This document shows positions 49,854 to 56,658 of a DNA stretch of 56,658 nt, one piece after another. The DNA comes from Saprospiraceae bacterium. GTDB lineage: Bacteria; Bacteroidota; Bacteroidia; Chitinophagales; Saprospiraceae. The notes under the pieces are model-generated. The model worked only from the letters and a program-made list of their open reading frames with translations. It did no database searches and was not told the origin of the DNA. The position numbers and the translations under genes were made by a program. Location of the stretch: the NCBI GenBank assembly GCA_028285085.1, contig JANQQI010000083.1, positions 1 to 56,658 on the forward strand. The letters are read 5' to 3'. Within the stretch, counting starts at the first letter, position 1, and every line of letters starts with the position of its first letter.

Positions 49854-50534
49854 CTACTTTTTACGCCGTTTATGGTGGTTGTTTTTATTATTACGGTGAT
49901 TATTTTTCCCGCCTTGTCGTTTTTTGCCACCTTGCTGGTTACGGCGATGGCTATGCCCTCCACCACTATGATGCGACAAGTTATCGAGTGAAACATCATC
50001 GTCTAGGGTTAAGGCACCATCAGACAAAGATTTGAGATCATTTTTAATGATATCATCACTGATATAGTGCTCTTTGTTCCAAGTACGGTAGGCCAGTTTC
50101 ATATAAGAGGCAATGGCCTTAACAAATCCCTGGCGAATTGGACCTTCTTCCATCTCAATTCCTTTGCGGACGAGTCGCTGGACATTATAGCCATAGTGAC
50201 GGTAACGAGCTGCTCCTGAAGGATAGGGGACTGCGTCGGGGCGCTTGTAGATATCTTCCGGGGTTGGTTGCTCTTCGCCCGGAGGGGTAACGTCCAGGTC
50301 ATATTTGGCAATACGGAATACGTGTTTCCATAATTTTTCCCGGTAATCATCAATATTGCGATTTTGCGGGTGCATTTGGTGCATCAAATTAACAACCTCC
50401 TCAACGAAAGCTTGTCGGTAAGCCGGATCTTCGATGGTCTTTGCGTGCTGAATTAGCATTTGCACATTACGGCCGTATTCGGGAATCTCAAGTAACTCCT
50501 TCTGGGAGTTATATTCCATATTATGCTCAATCAT
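49854..50534 (-). CDS. DUF4290 family protein with basic His/Asn/Lys-rich tail
   Basis: A 226-residue protein of a Bacteroidota-specific family. Residues 10-165 form the DUF4290 helical domain (YNSQKELLEIPEYGRNVQML, HQMHPQNRNIDDYREKLWKH, YRHYGYNVQRLVRKGIEMEE). The C-terminal 35 to 40 residues are a low-complexity basic tail (HSHRRNQQGGKKRQGGKNNH) that may bind RNA or another anion; this is inference. It commonly lies next to murA, as here. No signal peptide. Confidence 0.9.
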   Translation of the reverse strand: MIEHNMEYNSQKELLEIPEYGRNVQMLIQHAKTIEDPAYRQAFVEEVVNLMHQMHPQNRNIDDYREKLWKHVFRIAKYDLDVTPPGEEQPTPEDIYKRPDAVPYPSGAARYRHYGYNVQRLVRKGIEMEEGPIRQGFVKAIASYMKLAYRTWNKEHYISDDIIKNDLKSLSDGALTLDDDVSLDNLSHHSGGGHSHRRNQQGGKKRQGGKNNHRNNKNNHHKRRKK

Positions 50535-50669
50535 ATTCTTAAGTTTAGGTCACCTGTCAAATCTGAGGGGTAAGTATTTCAACAACAATGATTAATATCT
50601 ATTCTCATCAAAATGATACCACTTTAGTCAAATAAGACCAGTTTTTTATTTTTTTATAAAAATCCCTTC

Positions 50670-52514
50670 CTACTCCACGGTGACGGACTTCGCCAAATTA
50701 CGTGGTTGGTCGACATCACAACCACGCATGACGGCGATGTGATAAGACAACAACTGCAATGGAATCACTGACAGTAGTGGGGTTAAAGGTTCGTCGGTGT
50801 CAGGAATCTCGATGGTGTAATCCGATAAATCTCGGATAACGGTATCGCCTTCCTTTACAACAGAGATGATCATTCCCTTCCGAGCTTTCACCTCTTGTAC
50901 ATTACTTACAATCTTTTCGTAGGCGCTTTTGTTCGTTGCAATGACGATAACGGGCATATTTTCATCGATCAAAGCAATGGGGCCATGCTTCATTTCAGCG
51001 GCTGGATAGCCTTCGGCGTGGATGTACGAAATTTCTTTTAATTTCAGAGCACCTTCCAAAGCAATAGGAAAGTTATAGCCGCGACCCAGATAAAGTGCGT
51101 TAGTCGCATCTTTGATCTCTCCCGCAATATACTCAATTTTATCGTTGGTCTTTTCTAATACCCGCTCAATTTTTGCGGGGATATTATTTAACTCTTCTAA
51201 TAGTTGGAGGTAGTAGGAGCGTGGAATGGTACCGCGCTTGTAACCAAGGCTGATGGCCATCATGGTCAGCAAAGTCACTTGACCAGTAAAAGCCTTGGTT
51301 GAAGCCACTCCAATTTCTGGCCCTGCGTGAATGTAAGAACCGGAATCCGTAATCCGAGCAATTGAAGAGCCTACTGCGTTGACAATCCCGTAGATCATCG
51401 CTCCTTTTTCTTTTGCTAGTTCGAGCGCGGCCAGCGTATCTGCCGTTTCACCGGACTGAGAAAGGGCAATGACCACATCGTTTTCGTCGATGATAGGGTT
51501 ACGGTAGCGTAACTCCGACGCATATTCTACTTCGACGGGAATACGTGCCAGCTCTTCGAAGAGGTATTCTCCGATTAGGCCGGCGTGCCAAGATGTACCA
51601 CAAGCGGCTACAATGAATCGTCGAGCCTTCGAAATCCGTTCGATTTGGTTTTCGACACCGCCCAGCCGAACCCAGCCTTCAGCGGCGCTCACCCGTCCAC
51701 GCATACAATCGGCCACGGTACGTGGTTGCTCATAAATCTCTTTGAGCATGTAGTAATCGTAGTCCCCTTTTTCGAGCATCTCAATTTCGAGATCCAGCTC
51801 TTGAATAAAAGGCGTTTGGACTTCGTTGCCAATATTTTTGATTTGCAGTTCACCCTGGCGCGTGACAACGGCAATCTCCTCGTCGTTCAAAAAGACGACT
51901 CGTTGGGTATATTCTGCAATCGGGGTAGGGTCAGAAGCGACAAAAAACTCTTCATCCCCAATGCCGATAACCAGAGGACTCGCTTTACGCGCAGCTACCA
52001 ACTTATCGGGATCATTTTTATCCATCACTACGATGGCGTAAGCACCAATGACTTTAGTCAGAGCGATTCGCACCGCTTCTTCGATCGGAAGATTATCACG
52101 TTGCTGCAATTCTTCAATCAAGTGGGCTAATACTTCGGTATCGGTTTCACTTTCAAAGGTATGCCCTTCTTTCAGTAATGCTTGTTTGAGTAATTCGTAA
52201 TTTTCGATAATCCCATTGTGGATCAAGGTCAATCGACCATTACCCGATCGGTGAGGATGGGCATTGATATCATCTGGCTTTCCGTGGGTGGCCCAGCGCG
52301 TGTGCCCGATACCAACTGTTCCCGCAACTTCTTTATCGCGTGCGTGCTCAGCTAGTTCTTTGACCTTGCCTTTTTTCTTATAAATATTGAGCTCACCATC
52401 ATTATAAAGCGCAATACCGGCGCTATCATAGCCACGATATTCGAGTCGTTTGAGGCCATTAATCAGAATCGGAAAGGCCGTACGATTACCAAGATAAGCT
52501 ACAATTCCACACAT
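50670..52514 (-). CDS. glmS: Glutamine-fructose-6-phosphate aminotransferase (isomerizing)
   Basis: A 614-residue enzyme that makes glucosamine-6-phosphate from fructose-6-phosphate and glutamine for peptidoglycan and lipid A. The N-terminal Cys2 glutaminase domain (MCGIVAYLGNRTAFPILING, GIGHTRWATHGKP) is followed by two SIS sugar-isomerase domains (about 285-430 and 455-600; AACGTSWHAGL, ALSQSGETADTLAAL, LGRGYNFPIALEGALKLKEI). Length and ends match the family. No glmS ribozyme-like 5' structure was recognised in the 106-nt upstream gap. Confidence 0.97.
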   Translation of the reverse strand: MCGIVAYLGNRTAFPILINGLKRLEYRGYDSAGIALYNDGELNIYKKKGKVKELAEHARDKEVAGTVGIGHTRWATHGKPDDINAHPHRSGNGRLTLIHNGIIENYELLKQALLKEGHTFESETDTEVLAHLIEELQQRDNLPIEEAVRIALTKVIGAYAIVVMDKNDPDKLVAARKASPLVIGIGDEEFFVASDPTPIAEYTQRVVFLNDEEIAVVTRQGELQIKNIGNEVQTPFIQELDLEIEMLEKGDYDYYMLKEIYEQPRTVADCMRGRVSAAEGWVRLGGVENQIERISKARRFIVAACGTSWHAGLIGEYLFEELARIPVEVEYASELRYRNPIIDENDVVIALSQSGETADTLAALELAKEKGAMIYGIVNAVGSSIARITDSGSYIHAGPEIGVASTKAFTGQVTLLTMMAISLGYKRGTIPRSYYLQLLEELNNIPAKIERVLEKTNDKIEYIAGEIKDATNALYLGRGYNFPIALEGALKLKEISYIHAEGYPAAEMKHGPIALIDENMPVIVIATNKSAYEKIVSNVQEVKARKGMIISVVKEGDTVIRDLSDYTIEIPDTDEPLTPLLSVIPLQLLSYHIAVMRGCDVDQPRNLAKSVTVE

Positions 52515-52620
52515 GATTCGTAAGATTTAATAGGTGATAGTCTGTGTTAATAGATTGTATTTTGGAATAGGGATAAGAGACAGAAATACATTGAATCAGC
52601 ATCTTATCTACAATAAGGGA

Positions 52621-53976
52621 CTATTCTCTCAATTTAGTATAAGTGACATTTAATTTCATTGGATATTCGCTGTGACCGGGACCATAAATAACGGTTCGCT
52701 CAGCAATTTCCTGTTTTGGGAAGATGCGTATCGTGATCGTATTATTGACATCGCCTTCGAGCATATCCTGAATATGATCAGAGATATTCATGCGATAGCG
52801 CTCAACAATTTCGCCTTCTACACTCTCATCCTCGGGGGTACCACCAAAAAAGAGGCCGCCAGAAATCACGTCTCTGATAAATACTTGGCCTTCCCCTTCT
52901 ACTTCATAAGCGATGATCATCTGATCTGCCGACGCGTAGAAGTTATCACCATCCTCGGGGAGTACCGCAACGGTTAATTCCAGCTCCGCCTTATTGACCA
53001 CAATCCCATCTAGATTTCTGATATGAGGAATCTCAAGTTCAATATTTGGTCCTGCCATTGCCTGTGCGAATAGTAAGCTGTCACCTTTTTCTGCACTTTC
53101 GAGAAAAGGTTCTGCTACTGAGCCAGTGAAATCTTGCTCAAAGTTTGAGGTGCGAAGGAAAGAGGACGAAAAACGCATCGTGTACTCTCTAAAAACAGTA
53201 TCCTGGCGATAATAGACAGTAAGTCGTGAAGCAGGGTTTGCGATGTCAAAGCCAATGATTCCATCGGTCTGCTGTGTAGGTGTTACGTAGATTCCGCGGA
53301 ATTGTTCGACAAAATTGGTATTTGATGTATACACATCATCATCGTAGGCGATAAACTCTTCTCCCAGTTCGAGAGGCAGTTGAATACGCAATTGAGGGGG
53401 CACCTGTACCGTATCGATACGCGTAGCGCTGATAAAGTTGATAACTTCCACGCTATCGTTAGAGGTCAAACGCGGTTTGAAGGATGCAATTGAAGCCATG
53501 GGGCTACTTTCTACTTCAAAGGTTTGATCAGAGTAATATCGCTCTTCAAGATCAACATCCTCGGTAATTCGGTAGACATCAAGGCCAAATTCTCTGGAGT
53601 TAATATTGCCATAAGTAGCGGTACTATCGTAATCTAGCACTAAAACCACAGAATCCAGCTCGGCATCTTCGAAATCCGGTGGATCGAAATTCAAAATAAG
53701 TTGAGCGTAGAAAGAAGCTTTAGTCGTTCCAAAAAGCGGATCCTCGTAGTCGCCAAATAGATAATTGCTAAAACTAACGGCCGGATCGGGATCATATACA
53801 AGTACACTATCTTCGGGGATACTAGAGGCTACCATGGTGAGGGTATCTGTAAACAGCACATTAGCCTGATCTGCTTCTAATAGTTCAGAACCAATGGTAC
53901 TAGGATCATTACAGGCACTCCAGTAAGAAAGACATAGGGAACACAGCACTATGTGTGCTAATGCGGATTTGTTCAT
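52621..53976 (-). CDS. DUF4270 family lipoprotein
   Basis: A 451-residue protein whose hydrophobic start MNKSALAHIVLCSLCLSYWS ends with a probable lipobox (WSACNDPS). It matches DUF4270: STIGSELLEADQANVLFTDT at the N-terminus, YLFGDYEDPLFGTTKASFY, and a C-terminal beta-rich region. The family is known only in Bacteroidota and tends to lie next to the glycogen synthase and pantothenate genes. Its role is unknown; an exported surface or transport-related function is suggested by location only. Confidence 0.88.
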   Translation of the reverse strand: MNKSALAHIVLCSLCLSYWSACNDPSTIGSELLEADQANVLFTDTLTMVASSIPEDSVLVYDPDPAVSFSNYLFGDYEDPLFGTTKASFYAQLILNFDPPDFEDAELDSVVLVLDYDSTATYGNINSREFGLDVYRITEDVDLEERYYSDQTFEVESSPMASIASFKPRLTSNDSVEVINFISATRIDTVQVPPQLRIQLPLELGEEFIAYDDDVYTSNTNFVEQFRGIYVTPTQQTDGIIGFDIANPASRLTVYYRQDTVFREYTMRFSSSFLRTSNFEQDFTGSVAEPFLESAEKGDSLLFAQAMAGPNIELEIPHIRNLDGIVVNKAELELTVAVLPEDGDNFYASADQMIIAYEVEGEGQVFIRDVISGGLFFGGTPEDESVEGEIVERYRMNISDHIQDMLEGDVNNTITIRIFPKQEIAERTVIYGPGHSEYPMKLNVTYTKLRE

Positions 53977-54039
53977 TTAATACAAATTAATAGGTTTGTA
54001 AGAAACATCCAGGAAAGGCATACTATCTATCTAAAACGC

Positions 54040-54085
54040 AAAAACAGAGAATCGTACATAATGGTCAGGAATACGATTCTCTGTT
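54040..54085 (-). terminator. Strong terminator between the glycogen synthase and DUF4270 genes
   Basis: A perfect 14-bp inverted repeat, AACAGAGAATCGTA (54043-54056) with TACGATTCTCTGTT (54072-54085), has a 15-nt loop and is followed on the minus strand by TTTTTGCG. It separates the two genes into distinct transcription units. Confidence 0.9.
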
Positions 54086-54113
54086 ATTTGGTTAAGTGGT
54101 CTTATACCACGTT

Positions 54114-54938
54114 TTATTTTTCAACTTCCTGCTCGAGCAATGAGTGGTAAAAACCAAGGTACGCATCGAGGTAGGATTCTTTATCGACATCTTTTAGTAC
54201 AGGCTTCTCTGTTAAGCCGTCTAGCAATTGATCAACGCTCTCATCGCTTGATTCGCTGCCATGAATGATCGCATCAGCAAAAGCTGCAGCACCTTTGTGC
54301 AGCGTAATTCCTGTACCGTTTTGGTAAGCGGTCAGATCTGAAGGCTCCAGGCTATTGATTGAGGCTTTAGCCATGAAAGTATCTCCAAAAGTATGCTCTA
54401 AAGAGTTGTTATAAAGCGAGTAAATGACTTTTGAATTCTTGAAAATCGGTTCATTGCGGTAAGCTGTCTTCAAATAGAGTGGAACCAAGCTGGTCATCCA
54501 TCCGTGACAGTGAACAATATCGGGAGCCCATCCGAATTTTTTAACAGTTTCGATTACGCCCTTACAGAAAAAGACCATGCGGTCAGCGTTATCATCGAAA
54601 GATTTACCATCAGCATCTTCAAAAACCGACTTGCGCTTGAAGAAATCTTCATTATCGAGAAAATAAACTTGCATGCGGGCGCCGGGCAAAGAAGCTACTT
54701 TTATAATCAGTGGAAAATCGTCGTCATCTACAATGATATTCATACCTGAGAGTCGCACTACCTCGTGCAATCGATGCCGTCTTTCGTTAATTGTACCAAA
54801 ACGTGGCATTAACACTCTGATCTCCATCCCTTTCTCCTGTACGTGCTGTGGCAACTTTCGCGCAATCTCAGAAATTTCTGACAAAGCGGTGTATGGTTGC
54901 ATTTCCTGCGTGACGATCAGGACTTTCTTCTTATCCAT
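54114..54938 (-). CDS. One-domain glycogen/starch synthase homologue (N-terminal GT5 domain only)
   Basis: A 274-residue protein with the N-terminal Rossmann domain of glycogen synthase (VLIVTQEMQPYTALSEISEI, VLMPRFGTINERRHRLHEV, DIVHCHGWMTSLVPLYLKTA). The second, GT1-like domain that carries the ADP-glucose-binding KTGGL region is missing. Full-length enzymes are about 480 residues. The same shortened form occurs next to DUF4270 and pan genes in many Bacteroidota, so it is probably not a local truncation but a family with its own role, perhaps a non-catalytic or partner-dependent glycan protein. It sits divergent to panC. Confidence 0.87.
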   Translation of the reverse strand: MDKKKVLIVTQEMQPYTALSEISEIARKLPQHVQEKGMEIRVLMPRFGTINERRHRLHEVVRLSGMNIIVDDDDFPLIIKVASLPGARMQVYFLDNEDFFKRKSVFEDADGKSFDDNADRMVFFCKGVIETVKKFGWAPDIVHCHGWMTSLVPLYLKTAYRNEPIFKNSKVIYSLYNNSLEHTFGDTFMAKASINSLEPSDLTAYQNGTGITLHKGAAAFADAIIHGSESSDESVDQLLDGLTEKPVLKDVDKESYLDAYLGFYHSLLEQEVEK

Positions 54939-55068
54939 ATAAACACATATTTAAATAAAATAGATTTGAATCGCTTCAATGAACTGGTCTGCAAAAATAG
55001 TAAATTTTTAGGACTTATCAGTAATGAATGCCCATTCTTTAAGTTAACGCCATGTTAATGAAAACGTA

Positions 55069-55076
55069 TATATTTG
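55069..55076 (+). promoter_or_regulatory. Candidate -7 element of the panC promoter
   Basis: TATATTTG matches the TAnnTTTG -7 consensus of Bacteroidota and lies 54 nt before the panC ATG. No clear TTTG -33 element is found at the expected 19-21 nt upstream, so support is moderate. Confidence 0.45.
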
Positions 55077-55130
55077 CCTGATTTTTAATGATAATTGTAT
55101 CTTAACCAAATTTTTCTTAGGGGAATAAAC

Positions 55131-55982
55131 ATGTATTTGTATAAAAAGGTAGCAGATCTCCAACTACATCTGCAGCGCGAGAAAAAGGCCTACCGCTCGA
55201 TTGGCTTTGTACCGACTATGGGGGCTTTGCACGAAGGGCACCTCTCTTTGATCGAAGCCGCTAAGGCTCAAGCAGATGTGGTCGTTTGTAGTATTTTCGT
55301 AAATCCCACTCAATTTAACGACACTAAGGACCTGGAAAAGTATCCTCGGGATGTACCGGCCGACATGCAGGAACTCATCAAAGTAGAAAATGATGTGTTA
55401 TTTGTACCGGAGGTGTCAGAAGTTTATCCAGCCGGCTTAGATACAAGCCTGAATTTGGACTTACAAGGCTTGGATGAGGTGATGGAAGGCGCTTTTCGAC
55501 CCGGGCATTTTGATGGGATGACCCAAGTGGTATGGCGCTTGCTATCCATCGTGCAGCCGGATTACTTGTTCATGGGGCAAAAGGATTTCCAGCAGTTGAC
55601 GATCGTTCGGCGAATGCTGACTGAGCTCAATTCAGCCATTGAACTCGTAAGTTGTCCTATTCGACGCGAGGCTGATGGCTTAGCTATGAGCTCACGCAAT
55701 CGTCGCCTGAGTCCTGAGGAGCGTTCGATCGCCCCTGTGATCAGCCAAATTCTGGAACAGGTAAAGGAAAAAGCGAATGACACGGCCAACTTGGGGGAAT
55801 TATCCCAATGGGCTAGCCAGCAACTGGTCCAAGCGGGGTTCCGGCCCGATTATTTCTCCATTGTAGACGGTAAACACCTACAAGAAGTGCCGGGTATGGA
55901 CAGTGCTGATTTTATTGTCGCCTGCACCGCCGCTTGGCTCGGGGAAATCCGCTTAATTGATAACCTGATTTTGAAACCATAA
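55131..55982 (+). CDS. panC: Pantothenate synthetase
   Basis: A 283-residue enzyme that joins pantoate and beta-alanine with ATP. The ATG at 55131 is chosen over a TTG at 55095 because it is preceded by AGGGGA eight nt upstream and the alignable protein begins MYLYKKVADLQ. Motifs include PTMGALHEGHLSLI with the HxGH nucleotide-binding site, VNPTQFND, FMGQKDFQQLTIVRRM and MSSRNRRLSPEERSIA. It is followed 70 nt later by panD, which supplies the beta-alanine, so both steps of the pathway are together. Confidence 0.96.
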   Translation: MYLYKKVADLQLHLQREKKAYRSIGFVPTMGALHEGHLSLIEAAKAQADVVVCSIFVNPTQFNDTKDLEKYPRDVPADMQELIKVENDVLFVPEVSEVYPAGLDTSLNLDLQGLDEVMEGAFRPGHFDGMTQVVWRLLSIVQPDYLFMGQKDFQQLTIVRRMLTELNSAIELVSCPIRREADGLAMSSRNRRLSPEERSIAPVISQILEQVKEKANDTANLGELSQWASQQLVQAGFRPDYFSIVDGKHLQEVPGMDSADFIVACTAAWLGEIRLIDNLILKP

Positions 55983-56052
55983 TTCCCCACCAGGAATTAA
56001 TATTTAACGGCTCATAGCACTTGTGCACAAGTTTTAATAATTTTGCGCTATT

Positions 56053-56400
56053 ATGTGGATACAACGATTTAAATCTAAAATACACCGCGTCAAAGTCACG
56101 CAGGCAGACCTCAATTACGTTGGCAGTATTACCATCGACGAGGATCTGATGGACGCGGCAAATATTATCGAAGGCGAGCGCGTACAAATTGTGAATAATA
56201 ACAATGGCGAGCGCTTGGAAACCTACGTGATCAAGGGCGAAAGAGGTACAGGAACAATCTGTCTCAATGGTGCTGCTGCCCGCAAAGCGGCCATTGGCGA
56301 CGTCATCATCATCATTTCTTACGCTTGGATGGATTTTGACGAAGCTAAGCGTTTCCGCCCGATTGCTGTTTTCCCAGGAGAAAACAACCAGCTAAAATAA
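56053..56400 (+). CDS. panD: Aspartate 1-decarboxylase precursor
   Basis: A 115-residue pyruvoyl enzyme precursor that converts aspartate to beta-alanine for pantothenate. The self-cleavage site is G24-S25 in [20 protein letters not shown], where the Ser becomes the pyruvoyl group. [12 protein letters not shown], the conserved N-terminus and [20 protein letters not shown] are present. Length is usual (about 115-125). It pairs with panC 70 nt upstream. No PanZ-like partner is seen. Confidence 0.96.
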   Translation: MWIQRFKSKIHRVKVTQADLNYVGSITIDEDLMDAANIIEGERVQIVNNNNGERLETYVIKGERGTGTICLNGAAARKAAIGDVIIIISYAWMDFDEAKRFRPIAVFPGENNQLK

Positions 56401-56406
56401 GCGCTC

Positions 56407-56658
56407 TTGAAAAAGCTCCTCGTTAATTTTCTGAAATTTCTGGCCTTTCTTTCCGTTGGATTGACCATTCTTTATTTTGTCTATCGCAAGCAGAATGAGG
56501 CGTTCCTGGAGAAATGCAAAAACGATGGCATTGCAGCTGCAGATTGTGACCTAATAGATAAGATTGTACAGGATTTCCTGAGCGTCGACTTCTTTTGGAT
56601 CGTGATGATTCTGCTTGCTTTTATGGTCAGTAACATCAGCCGGGCTTTGCGCTGGCAA
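56407..56658 (+). CDS. Flippase-like membrane protein, start only (runs off the window)
   Basis: An open frame from TTG at 56407 runs to the window edge, giving 84 residues: a first helix (about 7-26, FLKFLAFLSVGLTILYFVYR), a soluble Cys-containing loop (CKNDGIAAADCDLI), and a second helix ending MVSNISRALRWQ. The last segment is typical of the second helix of UPF0104/AglD-type flippase-like proteins, as in the gene at 36029-36919. The 6-nt gap after panD suggests co-transcription with the pantothenate genes. Confidence 0.8.
   Translation, partial: MKKLLVNFLKFLAFLSVGLTILYFVYRKQNEAFLEKCKNDGIAAADCDLIDKIVQDFLSVDFFWIVMILLAFMVSNISRALRWQ

Noticed and set aside
51585-52130. 181-residue plus-strand ORF inside glmS
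   Set aside because: Antisense to a universally conserved enzyme; no motif or start-site support.
54114-54938. Glycogen synthase as a frameshifted or truncated pseudogene
   Set aside because: The gene ends cleanly and is followed by a strong terminator; no remnant of the second domain is seen in any frame downstream, and a short form is known in the phylum.
1-56658. CRISPR arrays, tRNA, rRNA or intact transposons
   Set aside because: No regularly spaced direct repeats, no cloverleaf-like sequence and no transposase motif were seen by eye; a covariance-model scan would be needed to exclude small RNAs.

Overview
The window looks like a chromosome segment of a Bacteroidota bacterium, most likely from the Saprospiria/Lewinella side of the phylum. 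That placement is inferred, because no search or tree could be run. The signs are C-terminal type IX secretion sorting domains on large secreted proteins, a Bacteroidota-type promoter (TTTG, 20 nt, TATATTTG), the phylum-restricted families DUF4270 and DUF4290, a bacillithiol-linked YtxJ protein, a CarboxypepD_reg/TonB receptor, and the order glmS, DUF4270, one-domain glycogen synthase, panC, panD. No rRNA, tRNA, CRISPR array or intact insertion sequence was seen.

Layout. 1-3450 is the 3' part of a very large secreted PQQ-propeller/dihaem-cytochrome/carbohydrate-binding protein. 3537-7436 holds an ArsC-like protein, a FixL-like PAS kinase whose haem-ligand positions are conserved, its partner receiver-CRP/FNR regulator, a divergent CBS-domain gene and a small ORF. 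7626-11367 holds mscS, tsaE, alanine dehydrogenase, and an ECF sigma factor with a small membrane protein. 11646-15274 holds an exported Gfo/Idh/MocA protein and secreted or unknown proteins. 15916-19952 is a two-gene operon: a GluR0-like ligand-gated potassium channel and a sensor propeller that ends in GAF instead of a kinase. 20061-22314 holds a Tat-exported class V aminotransferase-like protein and a solenoid-repeat protein.

22844-30001 is a compact, co-directional seven-gene cluster and the most novel-looking part of the window. Its genes are Rieske-glutamate-synthase-like, DUF2721-like, Rieske-ThDP enzyme, MOSC, YtxJ, alpha/beta-hydrolase-OsmC, and nitrilase. Two unrelated flavin/ThDP-type catalytic domains each carry an N-terminal Rieske centre, next to three thiol/sulfur-related proteins and an ammonia-releasing enzyme. 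This suggests a redox pathway coupled to nitrogen or carbonyl metabolism.

30068-35992 holds malic enzyme, a Rof-like protein, an ArnT-like glycosyltransferase, and a tandem pair of C10 (streptopain-like) lipoprotein peptidases. 36029-40879 has a flippase-like membrane protein, an AT-rich patch with a propeller protein and an orphan barstar, and an amidohydrolase-TPR lipoprotein. 41164-48423 has a lipoprotein, a metal-binding-domain hydrolase, a four-gene operon with its own winged-helix regulator and two matching operators (membrane protein, regulator, TPR protein, TonB receptor), and an unrecognised 400-residue protein. 48436-56658 is core metabolism: murA (with Asp in place of the catalytic Cys), DUF4290, glmS, DUF4270, glycogen synthase, panC, panD, and the start of a second flippase-like gene.
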